Origin: Bacillus sp. T3
GTDB lineage: Bacteria; Bacillota; Bacilli; Bacillales; Cytobacillaceae
DNA: 64,000 nucleotides
Assembly (NCBI RefSeq): GCF_033449965.1
Contig: NZ_CP137761.1
Coordinates: forward strand, 1,984,001-2,048,000
Reading direction: 5' to 3'
Shown here: positions 27,313 to 38,015 of the stretch, piece after piece
Position numbering within the stretch: the first letter of the stretch is position 1
Layout: each line of letters opens with the position of its first letter
The notes under the pieces: model-generated
Told to the model about the DNA's origin: nothing
The model's database searches: none
The model's input: only the letters and a program-made list of their open reading frames with translations
Translations under genes and position numbers: made by a program

Positions 27313-27551
27313 ATAATTATTATTTCAGAAATTAGGAAAAGTTAGTAAATTCTACATAATTCAATAAATTTTCGATATTTTGAAAGGTAAAATCACAGAA
27401 ATCAACTATGATAATAGTAAGAGTTTCATCTATTTTCAAAAGAGGTAAAACAGGCTCAATCTTCAAATACATCCGGCTTTCGACATAAGTGTTATGTTTG
27501 AGCTGGCTTTTTTTATTTGGCTTTGTAAAGAAGAATGTTGATTCTTTGCAG

Positions 27552-27589
27552 TGTTGATTGGAGCGAAGCACCCGTAGCGGAAATCAACA
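27552..27589 (+). repeat. TGTTGATT element, internally deleted (38 bp)
   Basis: TGTTGATTGGAGCG and GCGGAAATCAACA termini with only AAGCACCCGTA between. Flanks (GGCTTTGTAAAG upstream, TTTAACAAAGC downstream) are inverted and match other copies. The rest of the 27313-27635 gap shows nothing else. Confidence 0.7.
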
Positions 27590-27635
27590 GTCAAGTTTAA
27601 CAAAGCTTTTTATTTTTACAAAAGGAGGGCTTTCG

Positions 27636-28118
27636 ATGAATAGTTTAATTGTTTATTGTTCCTCTCATGGAACAACAGCAAGAGCAGCAGGGATCCTTGC
27701 AGAGAGACTAGATGGGTTTGTAGAAATGGTCGATTTAAGTAAGCAGAAAGACCCGGATTTAACTTATTATGATGCCGTAATTGTTGGTGGGTCGATTCAT
27801 GCAGGAAATATTCAACGCAAGGTTAAACAATTTATCAATAAAAATCACAATCAATTAATAAATAAGAAACTGGGTTTTTTCTTATGTTGCTATCGTGAGG
27901 GAGACGAAGCGAGAGCACAATTTGAAAATGCATTTCCAGCTGATTTACGCGCGATTGCCAAATCAGAGGGCTTATTTGGCGGAGAATTTATCTTTGCTGA
28001 TATGAACCTTATCGAAAGAATAATTGTGAAAAAGGTGGCCGGAGTCGCCAGAGATCATTCGACTTTCAATGTGGAGTCTATTAATAGATTTGCAGATCAA
28101 TTTAACCATGCCTCATAG
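27636..28118 (+). CDS. Flavodoxin-domain protein, HemG-like
   Basis: A 160-residue FMN flavodoxin-fold protein. The N-terminal phosphate loop is LIVYCSSHGTTARAA, followed by YDAVIVGGSIHAGNIQRKVKQF and KKLGFFLCCYREGDEA. This matches the menaquinone-dependent protoporphyrinogen IX dehydrogenase (HemG) type. Function in heme oxidation is possible, but other electron-transfer roles fit too. Starts at ATG 27636 behind AAAGGAGGG; the longer frame runs through the mini-repeat. Confidence 0.7.
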   Translation: MNSLIVYCSSHGTTARAAGILAERLDGFVEMVDLSKQKDPDLTYYDAVIVGGSIHAGNIQRKVKQFINKNHNQLINKKLGFFLCCYREGDEARAQFENAFPADLRAIAKSEGLFGGEFIFADMNLIERIIVKKVAGVARDHSTFNVESINRFADQFNHAS

Positions 28119-28138
28119 TCAAGTTTGAATGAGGGAGA

Positions 28139-29057
28139 ATGGAGAAGGGGGTCTCACAAGTGAAGTTCAAGAAACATATTAGTGTGTTAGTAATCTGTAT
28201 TGCATGTTTAGCCTTGCTGGCATCGGCATATGGGGTTTTCGCAAACGCAGGACCTGGAGAGCATACTTTCACCAATATTGAAGGGCTAACAGTTTCTATT
28301 TACGGGAAAGGCTTGTATCAAAATGATAGTGTTGCCATGGCTGTTCAAGCTAGGGCGCAGGATGTCGTCACATTATGTTTGGGCATTCCATTATTATTGT
28401 TTTCCTTGAATTTAGCCCGAAAAAATTCACTTAAAGGAAGATTGCTCCTAACTGGAACATTGGGGTATTTCTTGTACACATATGCTGTTTATACGTTTGT
28501 AGCCATGTATAATCCCTTCTTTTTGCTGTTTGTTGCACTAATGTCATTAAGCTTGTTCGCCTTTGTGCTGGCAATGATGTCATTTGATCTTAACGTGTTA
28601 TCCGATTCATTTAGTATAAAGTTACCAGGTTATTTTCATAAGTGGGATACTTGGGTCTTTAAGTGTGGTTGTTGGTTTAATGTGGCTTGGACGAATCATT
28701 CCACCACTGTTTAACGGAGAACCCACACTTGGATTAGAGCATTATACTACCCTGGTAATCCAAGGAATTGATTTAGGGATTATCGTTCCGGTTTCTATGC
28801 TTGGTGCGGTGTTGCTCCTTAAGAGAAAACCGTTTGGCTTTCTTTTGACATCTGTATTAATGGTGAAAATGATCACGCTATTAAGTGCATTAACAGCGAT
28901 GATTATCGGCCAGGCGATCGCTGGTGTTGAAATGAGCGCTGCTGAGATGACGATATTTCCAGTGTTTAATCTCTTAGCAATCTATACACTCTTCTTAATT
29001 ATGAAAAATATCCGCGAGCCGATTATCACCAGGGATCATCTTCCGATTGCGGGATAA
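28139..29057 (+). pseudogene. Polytopic membrane protein of unknown function, frameshifted
   Basis: Two frames join to one protein of about 305 residues with about 8 hydrophobic helices. Frame 1 runs to about 28655 (YFHKWDTWVF), then frame 2 continues as SVVVGLMWLGRIIPPLF. Dropping one T from GTCTTTAAG near 28653 rejoins them as WVLSVVVGLMWLG. An extracytoplasmic segment after helix 1 (GPGEHTFTNIEGLTVSIYGKG) is the most distinctive part. I do not recognise the family. It follows the flavodoxin by 20 bp on the same strand and may be co-transcribed. Start ATG 28139 or GTG 28160. Confidence 0.65.
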
Positions 29058-29090
29058 CGGGTTAAATTTAATTTAATAGAGTAATAGCGT

Positions 29091-29137
29091 AAAAACCAAT
29101 TCCAAGCTCAATCGAGAGGGTGGAATTGGTTTTTTTG
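29091..29137 (+). terminator. Terminator after the membrane protein gene
   Basis: AAAAACCAATTCCA and TGGAATTGGTTTTTTT form a 12-bp stem with a long loop. Confidence 0.85.
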
Positions 29138-29279
29138 TAATCAACTCTTCATCATGTATTTCAAGTGTTCTTAATAAAATAATCATATACGTATCTGTGA
29201 CCTCTCCCTTCATTGCGAGTTTTTTCTGTAATGATCAAATTAGAAGGGCGTGGATAACAGGAAGGGGAGATGCAGGAGG

Positions 29280-30426
29280 ATGTTTTTTCAGAAAAAAGGA
29301 ACACCAAAGCTACCTGCATCGTTACAGACGATTAAAGAGGAGTTAATGATGAAAAGTAAAAAGCACCCAACATTAACTCTCCCACAAGAATCACTATCCC
29401 AGGAAGAAAGGTTACTCGTAGAAAAAATAGATAAACAATTGAGCAGATGTAATCGCAACAATGTGACTAGAACAAAGGCGTATCTAGATTTCTATAAAAA
29501 TCATCCGGAAATTCATTGGGCGTTCCTTGCTCATATGGTCTCTCGTAATGGCGGTTGGAATATGACTGATTTAAAAGGAGATTTTCTCACAGAATTAATA
29601 TCAGAAAAAGAGAGAACTTCATTCTTTTTATTTTTAGAACGTAGTAATTGGTTAATTTTTCAGGATGCCTATCCTCAATTATTATTATACGAGGAGAGCT
29701 TGAAAAGAGGGAAACCACTGTTTAATCTTTTATCGCGATTTCATGTTTCCACCTTTATGGAAACGATATGGAACCACTTCCACAATTATCATGATCCAAC
29801 CCTTTTAACGAATGCCCTCATTATCAATGAACAATCCTATATAGAGAAGCGGGTCGTTCAAAATCCTGAATATCAAAACAAGGTATTGAATACATTGGAA
29901 TTTTTATTACAGGAGCTATTTTCTTTTACTCATCTCCTTTTTCCGTATCAGTATAATGGGAAAATCAAACTCGTAGGCGAGACACTAGGACAATTTTCAA
30001 CCTTACATGATCGAATTTATCTGGGAAAAAGATTATACACACTTCTTTTTAGAGATAAAAATCGGAGGCAAAATATTTTGTCGTGGGCGAACCATCAACC
30101 CCACACCTGGTTCACGAGCCGATTATTGGCCAATGCTTTTTCATCCTGTTAAGGAAGGGGTTCCAGGTAAAATAGATAAAATACGAATAAGCTCATGTAC
30201 GATTAAACAAGGGGCACCTAGGTTGTATAGCCCTGAGCTGAGCTATGCTTGGAAGGATGTGACACACGAACCGGCAGAAAAAGGAGATTGGTTTCGTGAT
30301 TGGAAAATAGTAGAGGAATTCATTTATAAGGATGAAGAAATGGATGGGGAGATTGAACATGAATATTGCCAAGCAATCGAAAAACTGGAGCTCGCAGTGA
30401 TTGCCAAAAAGACGCTTTTGAAATAA
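29280..30426 (+). pseudogene. DUF2515 (YppC-like) protein, frameshifted
   Basis: The first frame (29280 to about 30105) has HWAFLAHMVSRNGGWNMTDLKGDFL, typical of DUF2515 proteins. The second continues with PGSRADYWPMLFHPVKEGVPG and a C-terminus ending LELAVIAKKTLLK. They join at about 30105 near ACCCCACACCTGG, where one extra base (restoring HTGSRADYWP) would give about 381 residues. Function unknown. ATG 29280 lies 10 bases after GGAAGGGGAG. Confidence 0.65.
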
Positions 30427-30462
30427 GGCTGACTCCAACTTGAGGAGTCAGCCTTATTTCAA
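30421..30462. terminator. Bidirectional terminator
   Basis: AAATAAGGCTGACTCC pairs with GGAGTCAGCCTTATTT around AACTTGA, between converging genes. Confidence 0.85.
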
Positions 30463-30463
30463 A

Positions 30464-30718
30464 TTATTTATTTACATATTCTTGGACCATTTGTCCTGTT
30501 ACATATTGACGTTCCGGGAGATTTTCAATCTTTTTTGATAATAGATTCATTTTTTCAGTCACTGCATTGATTTTATCAGTATTAAATGGCTTGCCTTCCT
30601 TGCATAACGTACAGGCCTCGTCAATAAACGCCTCCCGTTGTTGATCTAATGTTACATACTCACTAAGAATATGATTTTGTCCACTGACATGCTTTGAGAT
30701 CGCTTTATGTACACTCAT
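30464..30718 (-). CDS. DUF2533 small protein (YpbS-like)
   Basis: An 84-residue acidic helical protein (SVHKAISKHVSGQNHILSEY, QQREAFIDEACTLC, ending GQMVQEYVNK). It resembles the DUF2533 family of Bacillus; role unknown. I start at ATG 30718, which has TTGGAGTG upstream, rather than the longer frame to 30856. Confidence 0.6.
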   Translation of the reverse strand: MSVHKAISKHVSGQNHILSEYVTLDQQREAFIDEACTLCKEGKPFNTDKINAVTEKMNLLSKKIENLPERQYVTGQMVQEYVNK

Positions 30719-30989
30719 TAAAATGACACTCCAATTCTTTCTAAATAATCGTTTCTTTATCATATCATGATTTTTCTTTTTGCTAAAGTACGATGAATTT
30801 TGTCGGATATTATTGCTTGTGAACATTTCGAAACCCTCAATTCTTATATTTGTCACAAATCGTTAAAAAATGAATTAATAATTCCAATTGAATCGAAATG
30901 TAATATACTATATATTAATCGTATAACACATTTATGGAGTTAATCTTATATGTGTATCATAATTAACTTATTTTCTCGGTTGGAGGGTG

Positions 30990-31624
30990 GTGGAACTCAT
31001 AAAACTTACAAAACGGCAAGAGGAAATCCTGCAAATTGTAAAAGATGAAGGGCCGATTCTGGAAAAGAAATTGCTCAGAAGCTTTCCTTAACGAGAGCAA
31101 CTTTGCGTCCGGATTTGGCGATCTTAACAATGGTCGGAAATTTAGAGGCTAGGCCGCGAGTTGGCTATTATTATAAAGGCCCCGAGTTAGATCAAATTAA
31201 AGACTGGTTTTCAAATCATTTTGTAAGTGAATATAAGGCGCATCCTATTGTCGTAAAAAAATCTGTATCCGTCTATGATGCAATTGTACAGATTTTCTTA
31301 AAGGATGTCGGAACGCTTTATGCAGTCAATCAAAATGGGCATCTAGCCGGAGTAATTTCTAGAAAGGATCTCCTGAGAGCCTCGATAGGTAATCGGAACC
31401 TTCAGGAATTACCGGTGAGTGTTATCATGACAAGAATGCCTAATATCATAACGATTAAACCGGATTCAACCCTCCTCGATGCTGCAAAAAAAATGATTGA
31501 CTACCATATAGATTCGTTGCCTGTTGTTTTAGAGATTGATCCTGATGCTCACCTTTATAAGGTGATTGGCAGGATAACCAAAACAACGATTGTAAAAGCA
31601 TTTATCGAAATGGGCGGTCATTAA
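30990..31624 (+). pseudogene. ccpN: CcpN gluconeogenic repressor, one-base frameshift
   Basis: CcpN represses gluconeogenic genes (gapB, pckA in B. subtilis). It has an N-terminal winged helix and two CBS domains. From GTG 30990 the sequence reads LTKRQEEILQIVKDEGPI, then loses frame near 31058. In the next frame KEIAQKLSLTRATLRPDLAILTM continues the helix-turn-helix, followed by CBS text (VYDAIVQIFLKDVGTLYAV, GVISRKDLLRASIG, VIMTRMPNIITI). One missing A in ATTCTGGA (ATTACTGGA gives ITGKEIA) explains it. Without repair the repressor is lost. It heads a ccpN-ppsR-ppdK cluster. Confidence 0.85.
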
Positions 31625-31650
31625 ATTGGACATAGGAAGGTTGAGCGATT

Positions 31651-32466
31651 TTGGAGCATAAAGAAATTGTTTATGTAGTCTCTGACTCGGTTGGAGAAAC
31701 TGCTGAATTGGTTGTTAAAGCAGTTGCTACACAATTTAATGGCGGGAATGTTGAGCTAAAAAGAAATCCATATGTGGAGGACTTTGAAGATATCGAGGAT
31801 ATTTTAACGATAGCAGGTAGAACAAATTCGATTATTGCTTATACCATTGTCATCCCAACATTAAAGGAATACATGGATCGCAGGTCAAAGGAAGAGGGTA
31901 TTCTCGCTGTAGATTTGCTCAATCCGTTGATGGATGCTTTTATTCAAAAATTCCATAAGAATCCTAACCATCAACCAAAATTAATGAGGAAATTAGATGA
32001 TGACTATTTCCGAAAAATTGAAGCAATTGAATTTGCGGTGAAGTATGATGATGGGCGCGATCCTCGCGGAATTCTACGCGCCGACATCGTCCTGGTAGGG
32101 GTGTCACGAACATCAAAAACACCATTGTCGATGTATTTGGCTCATAAGCGTTATAAGGTGGCGAATGTTCCACTTGTGCCTGAGGTCGGGCCACCGGATG
32201 AGTTGTTTACCGTTCCAAGAAATAAATGTGTAGGTCTGATTATTTCACCAGATCACCTAAATGCGATTCGAACGGAGCGACTGAAAAATCTAGGCTTAAC
32301 CTCAAAAGCTAATTATGCAAGTTATGAGAGAATACTCGAAGAATTAGATTACGCAGAAAAGATTATGAAACGGATTGGCTGTCCTGTCATCAATGTATCA
32401 AACAAAGCAGTAGAAGAAACAGCAGATTACATTTTAGACGTGCTAAAAAGAGAGAGGAGTTCGTAA
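31651..32466 (+). CDS. Pyruvate,phosphate dikinase regulatory protein (YqfL)
   Basis: Bifunctional ADP-dependent kinase / Pi-dependent pyrophosphorylase (DUF299) that switches PPDK off and on through a Thr next to its catalytic His. The 271 residues open YVVSDSVGETAELVVKAVATQF and carry the P-loop GVSRTSKTPLSMYLA (about 151-165), then YKVANVPLVPEV. The start is TTG 31651. It sits 1 bp upstream of ppdK, so enzyme and switch are co-expressed. Confidence 0.93.
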   Translation: MEHKEIVYVVSDSVGETAELVVKAVATQFNGGNVELKRNPYVEDFEDIEDILTIAGRTNSIIAYTIVIPTLKEYMDRRSKEEGILAVDLLNPLMDAFIQKFHKNPNHQPKLMRKLDDDYFRKIEAIEFAVKYDDGRDPRGILRADIVLVGVSRTSKTPLSMYLAHKRYKVANVPLVPEVGPPDELFTVPRNKCVGLIISPDHLNAIRTERLKNLGLTSKANYASYERILEELDYAEKIMKRIGCPVINVSNKAVEETADYILDVLKRERSS

Positions 32467-32467
32467 A

Positions 32468-35142
32468 ATGAAAAAATTCGTTTATCTGTTTAATGAAGGG
32501 CATAGTGAAATGAAGGAACTATTAGGAGGAAAAGGAGCAAACCTCGCTGAAATGACGAGGATTGGCCTACCTGTTCCTTTTGGCTTTACCATTTCCACAG
32601 AGGCATGTAATGCATATTACGATGCAGGGAAAAAGATTTCGATCGATGTGGAGATGCAAATTCTGGAAGCACTTTCACGCCTGGAAGAAAAAACAGGCAA
32701 ACGACTTGGGGATCCTGCGAATCCGCTCTTAGTCTCCGTTCGCTCAGGCGCTGTTTTCTCAATGCCTGGAATGATGGACACCGTTCTGAATCTAGGTATG
32801 AATGATGAAACGGTTGAAGGGATGGCAAAATTAACAAATAATCCTCGCTTTGCTTATGATTCATATCGCCGTTTTATTCAAATGTTCTCAGATGTTGTGC
32901 TGGAAGTAGACGTTTATTTCTTTGAGCAATTATTAGAAGAATATCGCGAGGAAAAAGGCTATAGCTCTGACCCTGAATTAACGGCAGAGGACTGGAAAAT
33001 CGTGATCCAGGGCTATAAAGATATCGTGAAAAAACGGACGAAGCATGCGTTCCCGCAGGATCCAAAGGAACAGCTTTTCCTATCCATTAATTCAGTTTTC
33101 GATTCTTGGAATAACCAACGAGCGATTGTGTATCGTCGTCTTCATAAAATACCAGGGCACTTAGGTACTGCCGTTAACATCCAGAGCATGGTATTCGGTA
33201 ATATGGGCAATGATTGTGGCACTGGTGTAGCCTTTACTCGTAACCCATCCACTGGAGAGCATGTCCTTTATGGTGAATACCTCATCAATGCTCAGGGGAA
33301 GACGTAGTAGCAGGAATTCGTACACCGAATCCGATCCATACATTACAATCAGAAATGCCAGGAGTGTATCAGCAATTTGCTGACACATGTCGTCAGCTCG
33401 AAATGCACTACAAGGATATGCAGGATATCGAATTCACGGTGGAAAAAGGAAAGCTGTACATTTTACAAACTCGTACAGGTAAAAGAACAGCTCAAGCAGC
33501 GATCAGAATAGCTGTTGAGATGGAAAAAGAAGGAATTATCGATAAGAAAACAGCACTGCTGCGGGTAGATCCTGACCAGTTAAACCAATTATTACACCGT
33601 CGTATTGATGATTCATATGATCGAAAGCAAATCGCCAAAGGTCTTCCGGCTTCTCCAGGGGCTGCTACAGGCCAAGTGGTATTTGATGCAGACGAAGCGG
33701 AAAGCTTAACAAATGATGGGAAAAAGGTCATTCTAGTACGTCCTGAAACAACACCAGATGATATTCACGGAATTGTAGCTGCTCAAGCGGTTGTTACAAG
33801 CCGCGGCGGTATGACAAGTCATGCTGCAGTAGTAGCAAGGGGTATGGGGAAAGCTTGTATATGCGGTTGTGATGCGCTAAAAATTGATTTAAAAGAAAAA
33901 CAATTTAGTGTTGGCGAACTTGTTGTTCAATACGGTGATGTGATTACAATTGATGGGGGAACAGGAGAAATCATGCTCGGGGAAATTCCAATGATTGATC
34001 CTGAACTGTCTGTCGAGTTCCAACAATTATTACAATGGGCCGATGAGGTACGTAATCTAGGTGTTCGAGCAAATGCTGATAATCCAGAAGATGCGAAAAA
34101 AGCGTTTGAGTTTGGTGCAGGTGGAATCGGCTTATGTCGCACAGAGCATATGTTTATGGATATTAAGCGAATTCCAATCGTCCAAAAAATGATCCTGGCA
34201 ACCACATTTGATGAGCGGAAGGTTGCGCTCGATCAATTGCTACCGATGCAACAGGGAGATTTTGAAGGAATCTTTGAAGCCATGGAAGGACTTCCGGTAA
34301 CCATTCGTTTATTGGATCCTCCATTACATGAGTTCCTTCCTGATAAAGAAGAGCTGCTTGTGGACGTAACGAAGCTGCAAATCACAGACCCAGGCTCAGC
34401 GGAATTAAAGGAAAAGGAAGTCCTGTTAAAGAAAGTTCGTCAGCTTGATGAGTTTAACCCAATGCTTGGTCTCCGCGGTTGCCGTTTAGGGATGATTCAC
34501 CCGGAAATCTATGAAATGCAAGCGAAAGCGATTTTCTACGCTGTAGCTAAGCTCGCGGGCAAAGGAATTACTGTTAAACCAGAAATAATGATTCCGCTTG
34601 TTGGCCATGTAAACGAATTAAAGGAAATGCGCCAGCTTGTCATTGATGCCGCGGTTGCAGTCCAGGAGGAAACGGCTGTTGAGCTAGACTATATCATTGG
34701 AACAATGATTGAAATCCCTCGCGCAGCATTAACTGCAGACCAAATTGCAGAGGAAGCTGATTTCTTCTCATTTGGAACAAATGACTTAACGCAAACAACA
34801 TTCGGTTTTAGCCGAGATGATGCCGAAGGGAAATTCCTACAAGCCTATGTAGAGAATAAAGTGCTTCCTGAGAATCCGTTTGAAGTTCTTGACCAAGAAG
34901 GCGTTGGTAAGCTCGTTGAAACAGGTGTTAAGCTAGGACGTCAAACTAAACCAAACTTAAAAACAGGTATATGCGGTGAGCATGGTGGAGAAAAATCATC
35001 AATCGATTTCTGCTACAGAGCAGGATTGGATTATGTAAGCTGCTCCCCATATCGTGTGCCACTTGCCCGTTTAGCTGCTGCTCAAGCAACGATTCGCAAC
35101 GAAGAAATAGTCGATGAGAAACTTTTAGTTTCACAAAATTAA
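32468..35142 (+). pseudogene. ppdK: Pyruvate, phosphate dikinase, one-base frameshift
   Basis: Interconverts pyruvate, ATP and Pi with PEP, AMP and PPi. N-terminal ATP-grasp (LLGGKGANLAEMTRIGLPVP), phospho-His swivel (GGMTSHAAVVARGMGKACIC, catalytic His) and C-terminal PEP barrel (GLRGCRLG, FGTNDLTQTTFGFSRDD, CGEHGGEKSS with catalytic Cys). The two open frames meet at 33295-33298: GCTCAGGGGAAGACGTAG should be one G longer to read AQGEDVVAG. Restored length is about 891 residues, normal for PPDK. The single G-run indel makes a sequence error quite possible. Confidence 0.93.
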
Positions 35143-35158
35143 ATAATAATTAGTAATG

Positions 35159-35197
35159 AGCTGTCCTTCCAATCAGGGAGGGCAGTTTCTGTTTTTA
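35159..35197 (+). terminator. Terminator of the ppdK operon
   Basis: CTGTCCTTCC and GGGAGGGCAG pair around AATCA, then TTTCTGTTTTT. Confidence 0.75.
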
Positions 35198-35276
35198 CAA
35201 GTTTCATTTAGAGACAAATCCCCATAAAAAAGGTAGAATGTGATATTAGATTAGACAGCAAGGGGAAGATAGAATT

Positions 35277-36032
35277 ATGAAACTCATTTCCTGGAACGTT
35301 AACGGGATTAGAGCCTGTGTTGGCAAAGGCTTTTTAGATTATTTTCATTCTGCTGATGCAGATATATTTTGCATTCAGGAAACGAAATGTCAGCCTGAGC
35401 AAATTAAATTAGAAATAGATGGATATTTTCAGTATTGGAATTCTGCCGAGAAAAAGGGGTATTCTGGAACTGCAGTTTTCTCAAAAAAAGAACCGTTATC
35501 CGTAAAGTATGGAATAGATCAGCCCCAATTTGATTCTGAGGGTAGAGCGATTACACTTGAATTTGAGCACTTTTATTTTGTCACGATTTATACCCCAAAT
35601 TCTCAGCGGGATTTGGCACGCTTAGATTATCGTCTAACGTGGGAGGACTGTCTGCGAGACTATCTTTTAGAACTGGATTCTAAGAAACCAGTCATCCTGT
35701 GCGGTGATATGAACGTCGCCCATCAGGAAATCGATCTAAAAAATCCAAAATCGAACATAAAAAATTCTGGCTTTACACCAGAGGAACGCTCAAAAATGAC
35801 GGAGCTGTTAGGCTCTGGGTTTATCGATTCGTATCGTCAGCTTTACCCAGATCAGGCAGATGTGTACACCTGGTGGTCTTATATGAACAAGGTCCGTGAG
35901 CGGAACATTGGCTGGCGTATTGACTATTTCTTAGTGTCTGAGCGCTTGAAGGATGTTGTTTTGGATTCACAAATTCATTGTGATGTAATGGGAAGCGATC
36001 ATTGCCCAGTTGCATTAAAGTTAGATTTGTAA
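35277..36032 (+). CDS. exoA: Exodeoxyribonuclease III / AP endonuclease
   Basis: Mg-dependent AP endonuclease of base-excision repair. The 251 residues contain KLISWNVNGIRAC, FCIQETKC (metal-binding Glu), GDMNVAHQEIDL (catalytic Asp/Asn), and the C-terminal GSDHCPVAL with the catalytic His. Stand-alone gene between two terminators. Confidence 0.95.
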   Translation: MKLISWNVNGIRACVGKGFLDYFHSADADIFCIQETKCQPEQIKLEIDGYFQYWNSAEKKGYSGTAVFSKKEPLSVKYGIDQPQFDSEGRAITLEFEHFYFVTIYTPNSQRDLARLDYRLTWEDCLRDYLLELDSKKPVILCGDMNVAHQEIDLKNPKSNIKNSGFTPEERSKMTELLGSGFIDSYRQLYPDQADVYTWWSYMNKVRERNIGWRIDYFLVSERLKDVVLDSQIHCDVMGSDHCPVALKLDL

Positions 36033-36043
36033 TCAATAATGAA

Positions 36044-36088
36044 TAAAGGCGATTCGTACATAAGTTAATGCGAATCGCCTTTATTTCG
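36044..36088. terminator. Bidirectional terminator after exoA
   Basis: AAAGGCGATTCG and CGAATCGCCTTT form a perfect 12-bp stem followed by ATTTCG. Confidence 0.8.
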
Positions 36089-36117
36089 TGTTCCGTCATG
36101 TGTAAGGGTGTAGCCCT

Positions 36118-36363
36118 TCAAAATAAATCCTCATACAGCTCCGAAAATGCTTGTTCTGCGGCACTTTCAGATGAGTAAAGAGCATCATCCTCTTCGATCA
36201 GATGAAAGGATTCATTCAAAAACAAAGCTAGTCTGCCAGGATCGTGTGGATGCTGAACAATTTCCGCAGGTCTAATGTTCACGACAGATGGTGTATGAGG
36301 ATTATGATAAAGTACAAACACCTCATCACCGGCCTTCGCATTTTTGGGATCAATCATATCCAT
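36118..36363 (-). CDS. SplA-like small TRAP-type regulator
   Basis: An 81-residue protein with AGDEVFVLYHNPHTPSVVNI, ALFLNESFHLIEEDDALY and a Ser/Glu-rich end. This resembles SplA, the TRAP-like negative regulator of spore photoproduct lyase in B. subtilis, as I remember it. No splB lies next to it. I start at ATG 36363 behind GGAAGGA; the longer frame begins at 36387. Confidence 0.55.
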   Translation of the reverse strand: MDMIDPKNAKAGDEVFVLYHNPHTPSVVNIRPAEIVQHPHDPGRLALFLNESFHLIEEDDALYSSESAAEQAFSELYEDLF

Positions 36364-36513
36364 TTTCCTTCCATCCTTTCTGTTCATTTTTTACTAGTGT
36401 GTGTTTATCGACTGTAATCATACAATTCTAATTCATAATGCCCTTCCTGCATGATTTTTATAAAAAAAGGAAAAGATGTTATTTTAAAACGATCAGGAAT
36501 GGAATGACGTCAA

Positions 36514-37992
36514 ATGATTCAACCTTTACGCAAAAAAATACTAATCCTCAGTATTCTTATCCCACTATTCGCTGGTTCGGCATCAGCCACCCTTCACCAT
36601 GTATCTGGGCAAACGATTACAGAAATGGGCAGTCAATTAGACGCATTGCTTCAGCAAGAGCCCAATCTACAAGGTGCGATCGTTGGTATTAGTATCCGTT
36701 CAATGACATCAGGGGAGGTTCTCTATCAACAAAATGGCGATGTCCGCCTAAAACCCGCATCAAATCTGAAACTATTGACGGGTGCAGCCGCACTTTCAGT
36801 TCTTGGCGAAAACTATCGGTTTAAAACCGAACTCCTCAAAAGTGGCAAAGTAAAAAAAGGAAAGCTTAACGGCAATCTTTATTTAAAAGGAAAAGGTGAT
36901 CCGACGCTATTAAAGGAAGATATCGATGAAATGGCTAAAAAAGTTCGGGAAGCAGGGATAAAAGAAATTAGTGGTCACCTCATTGGGGATGATACCTGGT
37001 ATGATGATGTTCGTTATTCCCTTGATTTACCCTGGAGTGATGAGCAGACTTATTACGGTACCCAAATTTCTGCATTAACTGTGTCTCCAGATTGTGACTA
37101 TGATGCAGGAACAATCATTGTCGAGATGCAATCAGGAAACGCAATTGGCCAACCTGGAAAAATAAGTCTTACTCCACCCACGAATTATGTTAAGATCAAC
37201 AATCAAACAGTCACGATATCACCTGATGGAAAAAAAGAATTATCGTATGAACGTGAACACGGTGAGAATACTGTCACCGTTAAGGGCACCATTCCAATGA
37301 AAGCTGCACAGGAAAGGGAATGGGTGGGCGTTTGGGAACCAACCAATTATGCGATTGAGCTTTTAAATCAAGCGCTCGCCGATAATGGTGTCAAAGTATT
37401 GGGAGAACTGAAAACGGGTTCAACACCGAAAAGTGCCCAACTTTTATCAATCCACCGTTCGATTTCATTATCAGAATTGATGGGTCCATTTATGAAACTT
37501 AGTAATAATGGTATTGCTGAAATTTTAATAAAGGAAATGGGGAAAGTGGTGAAAGGGGAGGGGAGCTGGGAGAAAGGTCTCGAGGTTTTAGCCGAAAGGT
37601 TGGAGAAATTCGGCTTGAACCCAAACACATTAGTGTTAAGAGACGGATCTGGAATTTCCCATGCTGACCTTGTACCGGCAAATGAAATCTCAAAGCTGTT
37701 ATATGCTGCACAAAAAGAAAAATGGTTTCCTGTCTTTCTTAATTCGTTGCCAGTCGCAGGGAACACAACAAAAGAAATTGGCGGCACGTTAAGGAAACGA
37801 ATGAAGTCCCCCCAGCTAGCAGGAAAAATTAAAGCGAAAACCGGGACGATTTCCACAGTTAGTTCACTATCCGGTTATGTTGAAACGCAGTCAGGGGAGA
37901 CGTTGATTTTTTCGCTTCTTTTAAACAACTTAATTGATGAAGAGAAGGGAAAAGCCATTGAGGACAAGATTGTTACACTTCTTGCAAAATGA
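36514..37992 (+). CDS. dacC: D-alanyl-D-alanine carboxypeptidase/endopeptidase (PBP4, DacC type)
   Basis: Secreted class C penicillin-binding protein (peptidase family S13) that trims peptidoglycan stem peptides and cross-links. 492 residues: signal peptide in the first ~26 (KKILILSILIPLFAGSASA), then SxxK in KPASNLKLL (nucleophile Ser), SxN in KLSNNGIAEI, and KTG in KAKTGTIS, all in the right order with the long insert domain between the first two. A monocistronic position beside sporulation-related genes is compatible with a stationary-phase role. Confidence 0.92.
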   Translation: MIQPLRKKILILSILIPLFAGSASATLHHVSGQTITEMGSQLDALLQQEPNLQGAIVGISIRSMTSGEVLYQQNGDVRLKPASNLKLLTGAAALSVLGENYRFKTELLKSGKVKKGKLNGNLYLKGKGDPTLLKEDIDEMAKKVREAGIKEISGHLIGDDTWYDDVRYSLDLPWSDEQTYYGTQISALTVSPDCDYDAGTIIVEMQSGNAIGQPGKISLTPPTNYVKINNQTVTISPDGKKELSYEREHGENTVTVKGTIPMKAAQEREWVGVWEPTNYAIELLNQALADNGVKVLGELKTGSTPKSAQLLSIHRSISLSELMGPFMKLSNNGIAEILIKEMGKVVKGEGSWEKGLEVLAERLEKFGLNPNTLVLRDGSGISHADLVPANEISKLLYAAQKEKWFPVFLNSLPVAGNTTKEIGGTLRKRMKSPQLAGKIKAKTGTISTVSSLSGYVETQSGETLIFSLLLNNLIDEEKGKAIEDKIVTLLAK

Positions 37993-38015
37993 AACGATGA
38001 TTAGCTTTAAATTTA

